DNA of 64,000 nucleotides from JACRCG01 sp964524835 (GCA_964524835.1 CAZGEG010000004.1:141599-205598), one strand, 5' to 3'; positions 46,122-55,530 are shown, counted from the first letter of the stretch. Program-made: numbers and translations. Notes: generated from the sequence alone by a model not told the origin.

Positions 46122-47330
46122 CTATCCCACCGTGCCCGCAATTTTGAAAATCGGGAGGTACATCGCAATAATGATGACACCGATGACCACACCCATAACA
46201 AGCATGATGGCCGGTTCGATGGCGGTAGTCAACAGATGCATTCGTTCCTCGAGCTCATCTTCCAGATAATTGGCAATATCAATCAGCATGTCTTCGAGGG
46301 AACCGGTGGTTTCGCCTACCCCCAGCATGCGCAGTGCCAATGGCGGCATGATGTGAATGCGTTCGAGTGCAACCGACAGCCGGCCGCCCTCTTCAATAAA
46401 CCTGACCGCCTCGAACAGACGTTTTTCCATGAACACGTTGTCCAGAGTCCCGATCGACATGCGCAACGATTCGATAATCGGAATGCCGCTCCCCAGAACG
46501 GTTGCCAGGGTGCGGGTGAAAGCGGCCACCGCATACTTGGTTATAACGTCTCCGGCCACCGGAACGGTCAGTTTGAACCGGTCGAACGCATACCGGCCGG
46601 CTTCGGTTTTTTTCCACGACCTGAAACCGGCAAGCAGACCGAAACCGGCGATGATGCCGAAAATGAAATAATGCCGGAGAAACGTGGTAAAGGTGATGAG
46701 AAACTGGGTCAGTGCGGGGAGCTGTGATCCTGAAGTAGCGTACACCTGGCTGAAAGTAGGGACGACATATACCAGCAGCAGCGTGATCGCAAGAAAGGCA
46801 AATACGACGAGGATGGCAGGATAGAATACGGCGGCGATAATTTTTTTCCGGAGTGTGCCGACCCTCTTCAGATATTCGATATAGCGCCGGATGGTCTGCG
46901 GCAGGTCTCCGGTCCTCTCGCCCGCACGAATGGATGCGACGTAGAGGTACGGAAAAGCCCGGCCATGCTTTTCCATTGCAACCGATAATGCAGCGCCGGC
47001 TTTGACATCTTCACGCACCTGAACCAGCACGTCATACAAGGCCCCGGAATCATGGCGCTCCAGAATAGCGTCGAGAACCTGCATGATCGGCATGCCGGCC
47101 TTGATCAGTACGAGCATTTCCTGATTGAAGGTCAGAAGAGCCCTGTTATCGATCTTTCTGCGCTTGATGCCCTTGTCGAACAGAAATTGAAACGGCTTCT
47201 TCTTTACCTCGAACACAAAAAAGCCCTGGTCCTCCAGGTTTTTGCGTAAAACGGCATTATCGGCGGCCTCAAAATCCCTGATGAGAATTTTACCGTCGGA
47301 TGCACCAAGTTTGCAGGAATAAAGCGCCAT
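46122..47330 (-). CDS. gspF: Platform protein GspF/PilC type
   Basis: 402 residues with two copies of the GspF cytoplasmic domain (~65-185 and ~265-385) and three membrane helices (~165, ~215, ~375). It is the inner-membrane platform that the ATPase turns on. It is the first gene of the 16-gene run, and the AT-rich upstream gap 47331-47374 probably holds the promoter. Confidence 0.94.
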   Translation of the reverse strand: MALYSCKLGASDGKILIRDFEAADNAVLRKNLEDQGFFVFEVKKKPFQFLFDKGIKRRKIDNRALLTFNQEMLVLIKAGMPIMQVLDAILERHDSGALYDVLVQVREDVKAGAALSVAMEKHGRAFPYLYVASIRAGERTGDLPQTIRRYIEYLKRVGTLRKKIIAAVFYPAILVVFAFLAITLLLVYVVPTFSQVYATSGSQLPALTQFLITFTTFLRHYFIFGIIAGFGLLAGFRSWKKTEAGRYAFDRFKLTVPVAGDVITKYAVAAFTRTLATVLGSGIPIIESLRMSIGTLDNVFMEKRLFEAVRFIEEGGRLSVALERIHIMPPLALRMLGVGETTGSLEDMLIDIANYLEDELEERMHLLTTAIEPAIMLVMGVVIGVIIIAMYLPIFKIAGTVG

Positions 47331-47374
47331 AACCTTAATTTAATACCACAAGCAACAGAATAATAAAATATAAA

Positions 47375-47397
47375 ACCACGGACAGGGTGCCAGTGGT
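47375..47397 (-). terminator. Likely terminator after the cytochrome operon
   Basis: On the minus strand ACCAC pairs with GTGGT around a GC-rich loop and is followed by TTTTATATTTTA. It lies ~36 bases after the last cytochrome stop and ~45 upstream of gspF, so it separates the two operons. The stem is short, hence moderate confidence. Confidence 0.5.
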
Positions 47398-47432
47398 CTT
47401 AAATAAAGCCAAAAAGATGTCAACAAATGTAC

Positions 47433-47885
47433 TCACATATTGTGGCAGGAGAGGCAGAGTTTGTTGATCGGCAATCTGAGGTGTTTAAGTTGTTGGGTCC
47501 GGTCTTCAGCGGTCACGTGCATATTGTGACACGTAATGGCGCAGGTGATCGTCCCGTCGTTCGCAAGCGGCAGGTTTTCATGGTTGATGGGCGTCTTTTT
47601 ACCGGTAGCATGCCCTTTACCGACGCCGATAAACCCGCCGGCGTGAGTCGGTTCAACGGGATGGCATCTCCGGCACAACTCGTTCAGATCCATCTTCATT
47701 TCGCGTTTTGTAGAGGCGAAGGCAAACCAGCTGCGCAGCTTGCCCGCCGAAGCGACATGGCAGATTCCGCAATCACCCGCTTCGGAATGCGGGTTGGCCA
47801 TTTCACCCTCTGCTGCGCCTACGGCAGAAGTCAGAAGGAGTACGGCCAGTGTCGTTACGGCGGCATCACGGATAATCGTGCGCAT
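47433..47885 (-). CDS. Small multihaem c-type cytochrome with one CX3CH site
   Basis: 150 residues from ATG 47885 (MRTIIRDAAV), with a signal peptide ending near AVGAAEG. Haem sites: CGICH, CRRCH, CAITCH and CLSCH; three are standard CXXCH and one has three residues between the cysteines. It is probably periplasmic. It starts 14 bases after the preceding cytochrome stop and is the last gene of its operon. A frame extended upstream to 47948 overlaps the neighbouring gene and is rejected. Confidence 0.85.
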   Translation of the reverse strand: MRTIIRDAAVTTLAVLLLTSAVGAAEGEMANPHSEAGDCGICHVASAGKLRSWFAFASTKREMKMDLNELCRRCHPVEPTHAGGFIGVGKGHATGKKTPINHENLPLANDGTITCAITCHNMHVTAEDRTQQLKHLRLPINKLCLSCHNM

Positions 47886-47899
47886 AATCTTATCTCCCG

Positions 47900-48976
47900 T
47901 CAGTACGCCTTCGGATTGTGATCTACGCCGTGGCAAGTGAGCCAGCACTCACCATGAAAGGTGTAGCTCCCCTTCTCGACAAACTTGAGTTTCCCGGTCG
48001 AGCTCTCGGTGACAAACTCGCGGTTGAAACGGATCAGGTACCGGTTTTCGACACTGCCGTGCGACGAGTGGCAGGTATAGCAGGATGTACCGCCCCCCTT
48101 GAAGCCGCGTTCACCAGTTATATGCCGCGAATGCAACGGAAACGTTTCGTTGCCCAGGATACTTGACCGTTTGTGGCATTTATAGCAGATCCCGTACGCA
48201 AAACTGCTTTCGACGATATTATCACCGGTTGCGTAATTGTCCGTGAGCAGTCCCTGATATTTCGAACCGTGCGGCCCACGCGGTGAATTGGGATCATCAC
48301 TGGCGTGGCAGTCGGCGCATTTCAGCACTGAAACATCACTCGGAGAACTCTTTTTTTCCCGGTAGGGCCTGATCAGGCTGATGACTGCCTGGTTTTTCCC
48401 CTCCCCTTCTATTGGATGAAATGAAGGATTATTTATTGAAAACTCAACCCTTTTATTTACCGATTTGAGCGGCAGGTTGGCACTGTCGGAATGACAGAGA
48501 TAGCAGAGCTCATACTCCTTGGTAATCGGAGCGGTCAGGTTCCCGACTTTTTTGCCGGTCAACCCGGCATACGGATTGTCGGTAGTAAGGAAATGCGGGC
48601 TGTGGCAATCGGCACAGACAGCATGCCGCGGCGCAGAAGGATTCGTTTCGGGCAGCACTTCACGCGCCGAGTGGACTCCCCGTTTGTCGAAAACCGGATG
48701 ACGATAGTTTTTAGAAAAATCTTTTGTTATATCCTTAAGTTGTACGTCTTGAATTGTTGAACTTCTCCGGACCGAGCCGGATGGACCATGACACGTAACG
48801 CACTTGTAAGATCCTCCTCCATCCGTAAAGTCCAATCCCATGTGGCAGGAAGCACAACCAACAGTCATAATTTGACGATCAAGGTGCACCGGTTTAGAGA
48901 TTTCTGCAGCATGCACTGATAAAGCCATCACCGCAGCAGCGAGCAGGCCAAGGAAGCTTGTATTAACAATACTCAT
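47900..48976 (-). CDS. Octahaem c-type cytochrome with terminal CX3CH site
   Basis: 358 residues from ATG 48976 (MSIVNTSFLG), preceded by AAAGG; signal peptide ends near VHAAE. Haem motifs in order: CASCH, CVTCH, CADCH, CYLCH, CADCH, CYKCH, CYTCH and a final CWLTCH with three spacing residues. The order and the GPSG/SPHF/SSHG segments after the sites resemble doubled-CXXCH cytochrome families. Probably periplasmic or outer-membrane associated, serving extracellular electron transfer; no specific partner is known from the sequence. Confidence 0.87.
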   Translation of the reverse strand: MSIVNTSFLGLLAAAVMALSVHAAEISKPVHLDRQIMTVGCASCHMGLDFTDGGGSYKCVTCHGPSGSVRRSSTIQDVQLKDITKDFSKNYRHPVFDKRGVHSAREVLPETNPSAPRHAVCADCHSPHFLTTDNPYAGLTGKKVGNLTAPITKEYELCYLCHSDSANLPLKSVNKRVEFSINNPSFHPIEGEGKNQAVISLIRPYREKKSSPSDVSVLKCADCHASDDPNSPRGPHGSKYQGLLTDNYATGDNIVESSFAYGICYKCHKRSSILGNETFPLHSRHITGERGFKGGGTSCYTCHSSHGSVENRYLIRFNREFVTESSTGKLKFVEKGSYTFHGECWLTCHGVDHNPKAY

Positions 48977-49008
48977 AAGTTGAGCCTTTCTAGTTTGTAG
49001 CAGTGACA

Positions 49009-49872
49009 TTACCACGGGGCCGGCGTTGTCAGTGCATGACACGCAGTACAGACCGCATCGTGGTCTTGTGACGCGGTATTAGTTCCGATATGGGAAACCC
49101 AAAATGGGACAATTTTCCTTGGATCAGTTGTACTGCACGCAATTGGTAAGCCGCCGTTATCATAACATGCGTCATCATCCGACTTGTTCTGATGAGCATC
49201 ATGGCACGTGGTACACTGCATCCGCCCCTGTTTGTCGAGTTTTACTTCAGGAGGGACGGTAGGCATTTTATACGTGGCGGTCGACTTGCCGGTGTTGATA
49301 GCCGTAGCGATAGCATCCGTATACACAAAAGAAACAGGATGGTGGCCGTTTTTCATCTTATTGGTCGAGGGTTTGAACGATGCAAGACCTTCAATCGCAT
49401 TCGGATCACCAAGATTGCTGTTAGCCGCCATGGCGATAGTTTGTCCGCTAAACACCTCACCCAGATTGGCGACGCCGTCATGGCAGCTGAGGCAGAGTTT
49501 TGACGAACCGTTTGGCTGGGCGCCTGAACCATACTCTGCAGCTGCGAGTTTCGTTATTTGAAACAGAGCCGTACCGCTATACCTTTGAAAGGTCTCCGAT
49601 GAGAATTTCCGGTTCCAGAGAGGAGTCTGCCCGACAACGTTGGCGCTGTGCGGAGTATGGCAGAAAATGCAGATCTGCTGGCCGCGGGGATTGTTGACCG
49701 GATCGTCAAAAGCCCTGTATTTGACCCCGGTGTTGGATGCCGACAGATTATGTTTGTTTCCGGCTGCCGAGACCTTCGGACCGGGGGCAATCGCATTTGC
49801 CTGACAGACAATCAGGACCAGGATCGCGGTGACGGCAACTGCTATCGGTACTGTCTTACGAAAAAAAATCAT
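49009..49872 (-). CDS. Tetrahaem c-type cytochrome
   Basis: 287 residues. Signal peptide (~1-28, ending near CQANA) and four haem sites CIFCH, CLSCH, CTTCH and CTACH, spaced far apart. Segments such as CHTPHSANVVGQTPLWNRKF and LCLSCHDGVANLGE are typical of a doubled-CXXCH family common in Geobacter. The start overlaps the NHL gene by four bases, so the two are co-translated. Confidence 0.87.
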   Translation of the reverse strand: MIFFRKTVPIAVAVTAILVLIVCQANAIAPGPKVSAAGNKHNLSASNTGVKYRAFDDPVNNPRGQQICIFCHTPHSANVVGQTPLWNRKFSSETFQRYSGTALFQITKLAAAEYGSGAQPNGSSKLCLSCHDGVANLGEVFSGQTIAMAANSNLGDPNAIEGLASFKPSTNKMKNGHHPVSFVYTDAIATAINTGKSTATYKMPTVPPEVKLDKQGRMQCTTCHDAHQNKSDDDACYDNGGLPIACSTTDPRKIVPFWVSHIGTNTASQDHDAVCTACHALTTPAPW

Positions 49873-50954
49873 TGGGGCACCTTCTCTTTTAAATACTGAT
49901 AAATCTGAATACGGTGGTTGAAGGTATCGGAAACATAGATCCGGTCATGCCGATCGATAAATATCCCGCTTGGAAGCATGAATTCGCCGGGCAAAACGCC
50001 CTCCTGGCCGACATACAGCAACAGCTGCCCCGACGGGTCAAAGATCTGGAAGTTGCCGAAGATAGAATCCAGCACGTAGAGGTTCCGGTCACTGTCCAGC
50101 GCCACACCTTTCGGGCGGGCAAATGCCCCGGGAACATCCCCGATCTCCCCCTGGCTCCTGACATACTTGCCTTGTGCGTCAAACACCCTGATGGTGAAAT
50201 TCATGGTGTCGGTAACGTACACACTATCCAGCTTGTCTACCGCCAGATATGTCGGCCTGTTGAATGTCTCGGTGAAATCGGCCCCGGGAAGCTCACCCTT
50301 AAAAACGTCATCCTTGCCGAAGATAAAAACCTTGTTTGCCAGAGCGTCGGCAACCAGCTTATCCCCGTTGCTTTTGATCGCAATGCCTGCAGGGCGGCGC
50401 AGGTTCCCTTTGCCGTCAAGTTCACGCAAAAACTCCCCGTCAGGACTGTACTTGAAGATCGCGGCATGCTGGGCATCGGTGATATACAGATTGCCGTCGC
50501 CATCGAGGGCAACGCCAACCGGACTGCCGAGTTTCTTCTCGCCTCCCTGAAAGATATACTGTACTTCCTTGGCGGCAAGATTGTACTTGTGAACGATGCC
50601 TATCGACGGGTCGGCAATGTATATCAGCCCGTTTCCGTCTGCCGCTATACACTGGGGAGTATAGAAATCGATGAAGTCCTCTTTGTTGCCGGCAATGTAG
50701 TCGAATACTTTTCTGACTACACCAGAAGACGCTTCAACAACGTCACGCGGCCCCCGGATCACCTGGAGCAACCTTACCCGGGCTTTTTCAGGAGCCTGCG
50801 GCCATACGGCACCCAAACGCTTGTCCTGCCAGGCCGCTTCATCCAGTCTTGAAGCGGTGCAGCCGGAGACAGACAGGAAAAGGATGGAACAGCAAAAAGC
50901 CGGGCGGAGCAGGGCAATGAGTTTGTATTTGAAACTATACTTGTTTTCAAGCAT
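49869..50954 (-). CDS. NHL-repeat lipoprotein
   Basis: 361 residues. Lipobox SVSGC near residue 32, then six or so NHL beta-propeller repeats (e.g. FYTPQCIAADGNGLIYIAD, LGSPVGVALDGDGNLYITD, FARPKGVALDSDRNLYVLD). NHL proteins near multihaem cytochromes in Geobacter are often part of surface electron-transfer clusters, with the propeller as a scaffold. The last repeat ends with VSDTFNHRIQIY. Co-transcription with the cytochromes follows from the four-base overlap. Confidence 0.88.
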   Translation of the reverse strand: MLENKYSFKYKLIALLRPAFCCSILFLSVSGCTASRLDEAAWQDKRLGAVWPQAPEKARVRLLQVIRGPRDVVEASSGVVRKVFDYIAGNKEDFIDFYTPQCIAADGNGLIYIADPSIGIVHKYNLAAKEVQYIFQGGEKKLGSPVGVALDGDGNLYITDAQHAAIFKYSPDGEFLRELDGKGNLRRPAGIAIKSNGDKLVADALANKVFIFGKDDVFKGELPGADFTETFNRPTYLAVDKLDSVYVTDTMNFTIRVFDAQGKYVRSQGEIGDVPGAFARPKGVALDSDRNLYVLDSIFGNFQIFDPSGQLLLYVGQEGVLPGEFMLPSGIFIDRHDRIYVSDTFNHRIQIYQYLKEKVPQ

Positions 50955-51132
50955 TTAGCATACCAATAACCCATATGAAAAACGAAATCGCCCCGGCCGC
51001 TCCCCACCGGATTCCACTCGATACGACAAAAACATCCTTTTGAGGAAACGCCTTCAACATCAGCATGATGCTGGAGAATATCCAGCCGATTAGACCGGCG
51101 ATGAGAATGACTGACCAGAGATCGTGCGCCAT
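50947..51132 (-). CDS. Small two-helix membrane protein
   Basis: 61 residues, starting MAHDLWSVILIAGLIGWIF, with a second helix near the C-terminus (AAGAISFFIWVIGML). It overlaps the NHL gene by eight bases and lies six bases after the glycosyltransferase stop, so its frame is conserved by context. No family is recognised. The protein would sit in the inner membrane. Confidence 0.7.
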   Translation of the reverse strand: MAHDLWSVILIAGLIGWIFSSIMLMLKAFPQKDVFVVSSGIRWGAAGAISFFIWVIGMLNA

Positions 51133-51138
51133 AGTGAA

Positions 51139-51861
51139 TTATTTCCCCAGGAGTCGTGAAAGAAAAGTGTGCAGACGAAGCTTCCAGACCATCAGTACCG
51201 CTTCCCGGACGATAGTGCCGGACATCTTTGAACTGCCGGCATGACGGTCGATAAAGATTATCGGTATTTCGGTGATACGGAATCCTTTTTCCATGCAGCG
51301 GTAATTCATCTCGATCTGGAATGAATAGCCATCCGATGTAACGCGCGACAGATCAATCGCCTCGATGGTCGAACGCCGGAAGCATTTAAAGCCGCTGGTG
51401 CAGTCTCGCAACTGCAAACCGGTAACCCAGCGCGTATAGGCACTCGCGAAATAACTTAATATCAAACGCCTGATCGGCCAGTTGACGACACTGACGCCGT
51501 TCAGATAGCGGGAACCGATAACCAGGTCGCTCTCCTTGATCGCCGAGAGAAAAAGCGGCAACGTCCCCGGATCGTGGGAAAAATCCGCGTCCATTTCCAG
51601 CAGATAGTCCGCGCCCTTCGCCAGCGCGATCTTGAAACCTTCACGGTAAGCCGACCCCAGGCCGAGTTTCCCGGCTCGATGCAGGACATGAACCCGATCA
51701 TTTTCCGCCACCAGGCCGTCAATAATGGCGCCGGTTCCATCCGGAGAATTGTCATCAACAAAGAGAATCTGGAGATCGGGGTGCTGGGCAAGGACAGCGC
51801 TTGTCAATGCCCTGACGTTATCTTTTTCGTTGTAGGTCGGTATGACGACAAATGCCTTCAA
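51139..51861 (-). CDS. Polyprenol-phosphate mannosyltransferase-like glycosyltransferase (GT2)
   Basis: 240 residues, GT-A fold. Motifs are VVIPTYNEKDN, VDDNSPDGTG and the metal-binding LEMDADFSHDP; the C-terminal part QIEMNYRCMEKGFRITEIPIIFIDR matches DPM1-type enzymes. It lacks extra membrane helices, as do the catalytic-only members. It probably moves a sugar from a nucleotide donor to a lipid carrier. It is first in the operon leading to the NHL and cytochrome genes; the link between glycosylation and cytochromes is unclear. Confidence 0.88.
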   Translation of the reverse strand: MKAFVVIPTYNEKDNVRALTSAVLAQHPDLQILFVDDNSPDGTGAIIDGLVAENDRVHVLHRAGKLGLGSAYREGFKIALAKGADYLLEMDADFSHDPGTLPLFLSAIKESDLVIGSRYLNGVSVVNWPIRRLILSYFASAYTRWVTGLQLRDCTSGFKCFRRSTIEAIDLSRVTSDGYSFQIEMNYRCMEKGFRITEIPIIFIDRHAGSSKMSGTIVREAVLMVWKLRLHTFLSRLLGK

Positions 51862-52096
51862 AATATCTCCGCATGACGCCTTTTTGATGCTCCAAAGATT
51901 CCACGTCTCATAATTCCACTGATTTCAAACATATCTGTCAACAATACGGGATTTAAATGATAAATGTCAAGGCCAACTGGGAAAACAAACTGTCACGATT
52001 TACTTCCGGGAAAACGCCCGGCGTTTTTACATATTTTTTGCCTTCCTTGACCGCATACACCGCACTGCTGCATATAACTCCCATTCCCTGTCGCTA

Positions 52097-52125
52097 TTGC
52101 ATTTAGCTCCGACTTAACTTATAAC
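52097..52125 (+). promoter_or_regulatory. Likely sigma-70-type promoter of the sensor kinase gene
   Basis: TTGCAT (52097-52102), 17 bases, TATAAC (52120-52125), followed by ~42 bases to the ATG. The divergent gap 51862-52167 (306 bases) holds no gene. A second TTGACC at 52047-52052 has no well-spaced -10. Confidence 0.5.
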
Positions 52126-52167
52126 CCGAAACGGATAGTTGAGGCACATTACAATACAAGAGGCGCA

Positions 52168-54123
52168 ATGTTTTCATTCCTCAACAAACTGAAACTCCGT
52201 GGGAAGTTGCTGGCGCTGGTCCTGCCGCTGGTGATAATCCCGATCTTTGTCGTCGCCGGAGTGATCGGTCTCATCGCCAACCAGCAGGCCTATCTCGGCA
52301 TCACCAAGACCAGCAAGGATGACCTGCAGCACCTCTCCTCTTTCAGCATCGACCTGCTCAATTCCCACTATCAACAGTTTCAGGTCTACAAGCAGGACAA
52401 GGCCCGGAACCTCAACAATGAGTTGGCGACATTGACGGCGCTTTCCTACAACCTCGTTGCTGCCGAGCATCACCTGCACCAGCAGGGAAAAATTGAGCTG
52501 GAAGCGGCCAAGAATGAGGCACGGCAGGCGTTGAAAAAGATCAATGTCGGCGAAAGCGGCTACATTTACGCCATGACCAGTCGGGGCGATCTTCAGGCCC
52601 ATATCGCCCGGGAGGGTGAAAACGTATTTGACGAGCAAGATGAGAGCGGCCGCTACTTCATCCGTGAAATGTGTGCGGCGGCCCGGGCCAGCAAACCGGG
52701 CGAAACACTGTTCACCACCTACCCCTGGCGCAATGCGGTCCTGGGGGATACAAAACCGCGCACCAAAGTAGTTGCCTACAAGTATTTTCGTGAATGGGAC
52801 TGGATCATTGCATCCGGTAGTTATCCGGATGAAGCTGTCGGAGATGCAGCCTTTGAGCGGCAGGCCTTTGCGAAACTGAAAGAAAGCATACGGGCCAAAA
52901 AAGTCGGTACGACCGGCTACATATTCTGCATGGACAGCAAAGGAACCTTTACGGTCCACCCCGATTCTGAAGGTAAAAACCTGATCAACGCAAAGGATCT
53001 GGACGGAAACAGCTTCATCAGGGAGATGTGCACCAATAAGAGCGGCTGGATACGGTATCCCTGGAAAAACAGCACCGACACCGTCGACCGGATGAAAATA
53101 GTACGGTATGAATATTTCGCACCATGGGACTGGATCGTCGCCGTCGGATCATACGAGGATGAATTTTATCAGGAAGCGAACAAGATCAAGAGCCATATCC
53201 TGTTCATCATGACGCTGCTGATACTGGTGGTGGGGGCGACGGCAACGTTACTGGTCGTTCGGGCCTCGACCGTCATCACCAGTCCGATCACCAACATGAT
53301 GGCGGTCATCAAGAGCATCAAACGAGGGCATCTTGACGAACGGATTACCGTCAGCGGTGAAGACGAACTGGCCGAACTGGGGAGCGCCTTCAACCGTATG
53401 ACCGAAATCATCCAGCGCAACAAGGAAATTGAATCGAATCTTGCCCAGCAGGGAAAGATGGCCTCGCTGGGCGTACTGTCATCGGGAGTCGCCCATGAGA
53501 TCAACAACCCGCTGGGGGTTATTCTGGGGTATGCAGGCTACCTGGAAAGCAAGATGAGTGAGGATGACCCCAACTACCAGTATATCCATGAAATCAAGCG
53601 GGAAAGCAAACGGTGCAAAAAAATCGTCCAGGATCTCCTCTCCTATGCCCGCACGCCGCGCCCGACGCTTGAGCCGACCGATCTCAATGATCTTTTGCAG
53701 CAGATCGTCGATTTTGCCGCCAATCATACCGACATGCGCGGCATCACGATCAAGACCGTTTTCGCAGGCGGCCTCCCTCCGGTTGAGCTGGATGGCGACC
53801 AGATGCGCCAGGTCGCGATCAATCTGATTCTGAACGCCGGCGGGGCCATGCCGGACGGGGGGGACCTGACCGTCAGCACCGAGGTGGTCGATGACACACA
53901 TGTGCGCATAACCTTCAGCGACAGCGGCAGCGGAATTCCTGCAGAGAGCCTGGAAAAGATCTTCGAGCCGTTCTACACGACCAAGTCCCGCGGCACAGGA
54001 CTGGGACTGGCCATAACCAGGCAGATCATAGAGCAGCACCATGGCGAGATCCATATCGACAGCACCGTCGGCAAGGGAACATGCGTCACCGTCACCTTGC
54101 CGACCAATCAGGAGGAACTGTAA
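52168..54123 (+). CDS. Sensor histidine kinase with two Cache-type domains
   Basis: 651 residues. Helix at ~14-35; two tandem, similar single-Cache-type sensing domains in the periplasm (GESGYIYAMTSRGDLQAH and GTTGYIFCMDSKGTFTVH mark the repeats); a second helix (~350-370); HAMP; HisKA with VAHEINNPLGVIL (His phosphorylation site); HATPase with NLILNAGGAMP and GTGLGLAI. It senses small ligands and phosphorylates the next gene's product. The two genes are adjacent, with the regulator starting directly after this stop. Confidence 0.94.
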   Translation: MFSFLNKLKLRGKLLALVLPLVIIPIFVVAGVIGLIANQQAYLGITKTSKDDLQHLSSFSIDLLNSHYQQFQVYKQDKARNLNNELATLTALSYNLVAAEHHLHQQGKIELEAAKNEARQALKKINVGESGYIYAMTSRGDLQAHIAREGENVFDEQDESGRYFIREMCAAARASKPGETLFTTYPWRNAVLGDTKPRTKVVAYKYFREWDWIIASGSYPDEAVGDAAFERQAFAKLKESIRAKKVGTTGYIFCMDSKGTFTVHPDSEGKNLINAKDLDGNSFIREMCTNKSGWIRYPWKNSTDTVDRMKIVRYEYFAPWDWIVAVGSYEDEFYQEANKIKSHILFIMTLLILVVGATATLLVVRASTVITSPITNMMAVIKSIKRGHLDERITVSGEDELAELGSAFNRMTEIIQRNKEIESNLAQQGKMASLGVLSSGVAHEINNPLGVILGYAGYLESKMSEDDPNYQYIHEIKRESKRCKKIVQDLLSYARTPRPTLEPTDLNDLLQQIVDFAANHTDMRGITIKTVFAGGLPPVELDGDQMRQVAINLILNAGGAMPDGGDLTVSTEVVDDTHVRITFSDSGSGIPAESLEKIFEPFYTTKSRGTGLGLAITRQIIEQHHGEIHIDSTVGKGTCVTVTLPTNQEEL

Positions 54124-55512
54124 TTGTCTGAAAAAATGCGTATTTTACTGATAGATAATGAGGCGGGACTCTGCCGGATGATGGAACAGATCCTGCTGGA
54201 CCACGGCTACCTGGTCCGGTCCTTCACCTCACCCCAGAAGGCTGTCGAGGAATTCAAGGCCTCCGCGTGGGATCTGGTCATCAGCGACATCAAAATGCCC
54301 GGCATGAGCGGACTGGAGGTATTGCAGGCGATCAAGACGAAACAGCACGATATTCCGGTCATCATGATCACCGCATACGCAACCGTTGACATGTCGATTC
54401 AGGCGCTCCGCAAGGGGGCATACGATATGTTGACCAAGCCGTTCGAACCGGATGAACTCGTCTATCGCGTCAAAAATGCCCTGCAGCAGCGGCAGCTGCT
54501 CGAAGAAAACCGCGAACTGCGTGCCGAACTTGAAGAAAAGTTCCGCTTTGAAAACATCATCGGCGCCTGCGAAGGGCTGAAGAGCGTGCTGGAGCGGGTC
54601 GGCAAAGTTGCTGTCCGTGACAGTTCGATCCTCGTCACCGGTGAATCCGGGACCGGCAAGGAGCTGATCGCCCAGGCGATCCATTACAACTCGCCCCGCC
54701 GCGAGAAACGATTCGTCGCGATAAATTGCGGCGCGCTCCCGGAGAACCTGCTGGAAAGCGAATTGTTCGGCTACAAGAAGGGGGCCTTCACCGGTGCGAC
54801 GGAGAGCCGCTACGGACTGCTGGAGGCGGCAAACGGGGGGACACTGTTTCTGGATGAGGTCGGCAACCTGCCGATGAATGTGCAGAAAACGCTGCTCCGC
54901 TTTCTACAGGAGAAGGAATTTCACCGGCTTGGAGACACTACCCCTACCCGCGTCGATGTGCGGGTCCTTTCCGCGACAAACTCGGACCTGAAGGAAGCGA
55001 TCAAAAGTGGCGCTTTCCGGGAAGACCTCTATTATCGCCTGAACGTAGTCACGATCCATCTCCCCCCCTTAAGGGAGAGGAGCAGCGATATTCCGCTGCT
55101 CGCCGCCCACTTTATCCTGCTGCAGAACCAGAAATTCAACACGGCGATCAAGGGGTTCGAGAGCGAAGCGCTGAAAGTCCTCTGCGCCTGCGAATGGCCT
55201 GGCAATATCAGGCAGCTCAAGAATGTCATCGAAGCATGCATGGCGATAGAAGCGGGAGAATATATCTCAAGCGACACACTGGCGCAGTTTATCGAACCGG
55301 ATTTGTCTGCCTGGACTCCTGTTCCCCGCGAAGCGGAACTGTCGGGAAGTGACGTACCCTACACCGCCGCCCTGGAGCATTTTGAGGCCGACCTGCTGAA
55401 GAATCTTCTGAAACGGCACGGCGGCAATATTGATTCGGCCGCGCGTGAAGCCGGCATGAACATGGTTACCATGTATCGAAAGATCAAGAAGTACGGCATC
55501 AGGAAGGAATAA
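54124..55512 (+). CDS. Sigma-54-dependent response regulator (NtrC family)
   Basis: 462 residues. Receiver with the phospho-acceptor Asp55 (VISDIKMPG), AAA domain with Walker A GESGTGKE, the GAFTGA sigma-54 contact loop and GGTLFLDE, and a C-terminal Fis-type helix-turn-helix (REAGMNMVTMYRKIKKYGI). The TTG start is supported by AGGAGG eight bases upstream, inside the kinase gene's end; the next ATG (54136) would be too far from it. It activates sigma-54 promoters in response to the kinase. Confidence 0.95.
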   Translation: MSEKMRILLIDNEAGLCRMMEQILLDHGYLVRSFTSPQKAVEEFKASAWDLVISDIKMPGMSGLEVLQAIKTKQHDIPVIMITAYATVDMSIQALRKGAYDMLTKPFEPDELVYRVKNALQQRQLLEENRELRAELEEKFRFENIIGACEGLKSVLERVGKVAVRDSSILVTGESGTGKELIAQAIHYNSPRREKRFVAINCGALPENLLESELFGYKKGAFTGATESRYGLLEAANGGTLFLDEVGNLPMNVQKTLLRFLQEKEFHRLGDTTPTRVDVRVLSATNSDLKEAIKSGAFREDLYYRLNVVTIHLPPLRERSSDIPLLAAHFILLQNQKFNTAIKGFESEALKVLCACEWPGNIRQLKNVIEACMAIEAGEYISSDTLAQFIEPDLSAWTPVPREAELSGSDVPYTAALEHFEADLLKNLLKRHGGNIDSAAREAGMNMVTMYRKIKKYGIRKE

Positions 55513-55530
55513 TCCAGATCGGGGATTGCT

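Noticed and set aside
46121..46201. N-terminal extension of gspE
   Set aside because: It overlaps gspF coding sequence and does not resemble the MshEN domain start.
47886..47948. Upstream extension of the small cytochrome
   Set aside because: It would overlap the preceding gene and precede a clear signal peptide starting at 47885.
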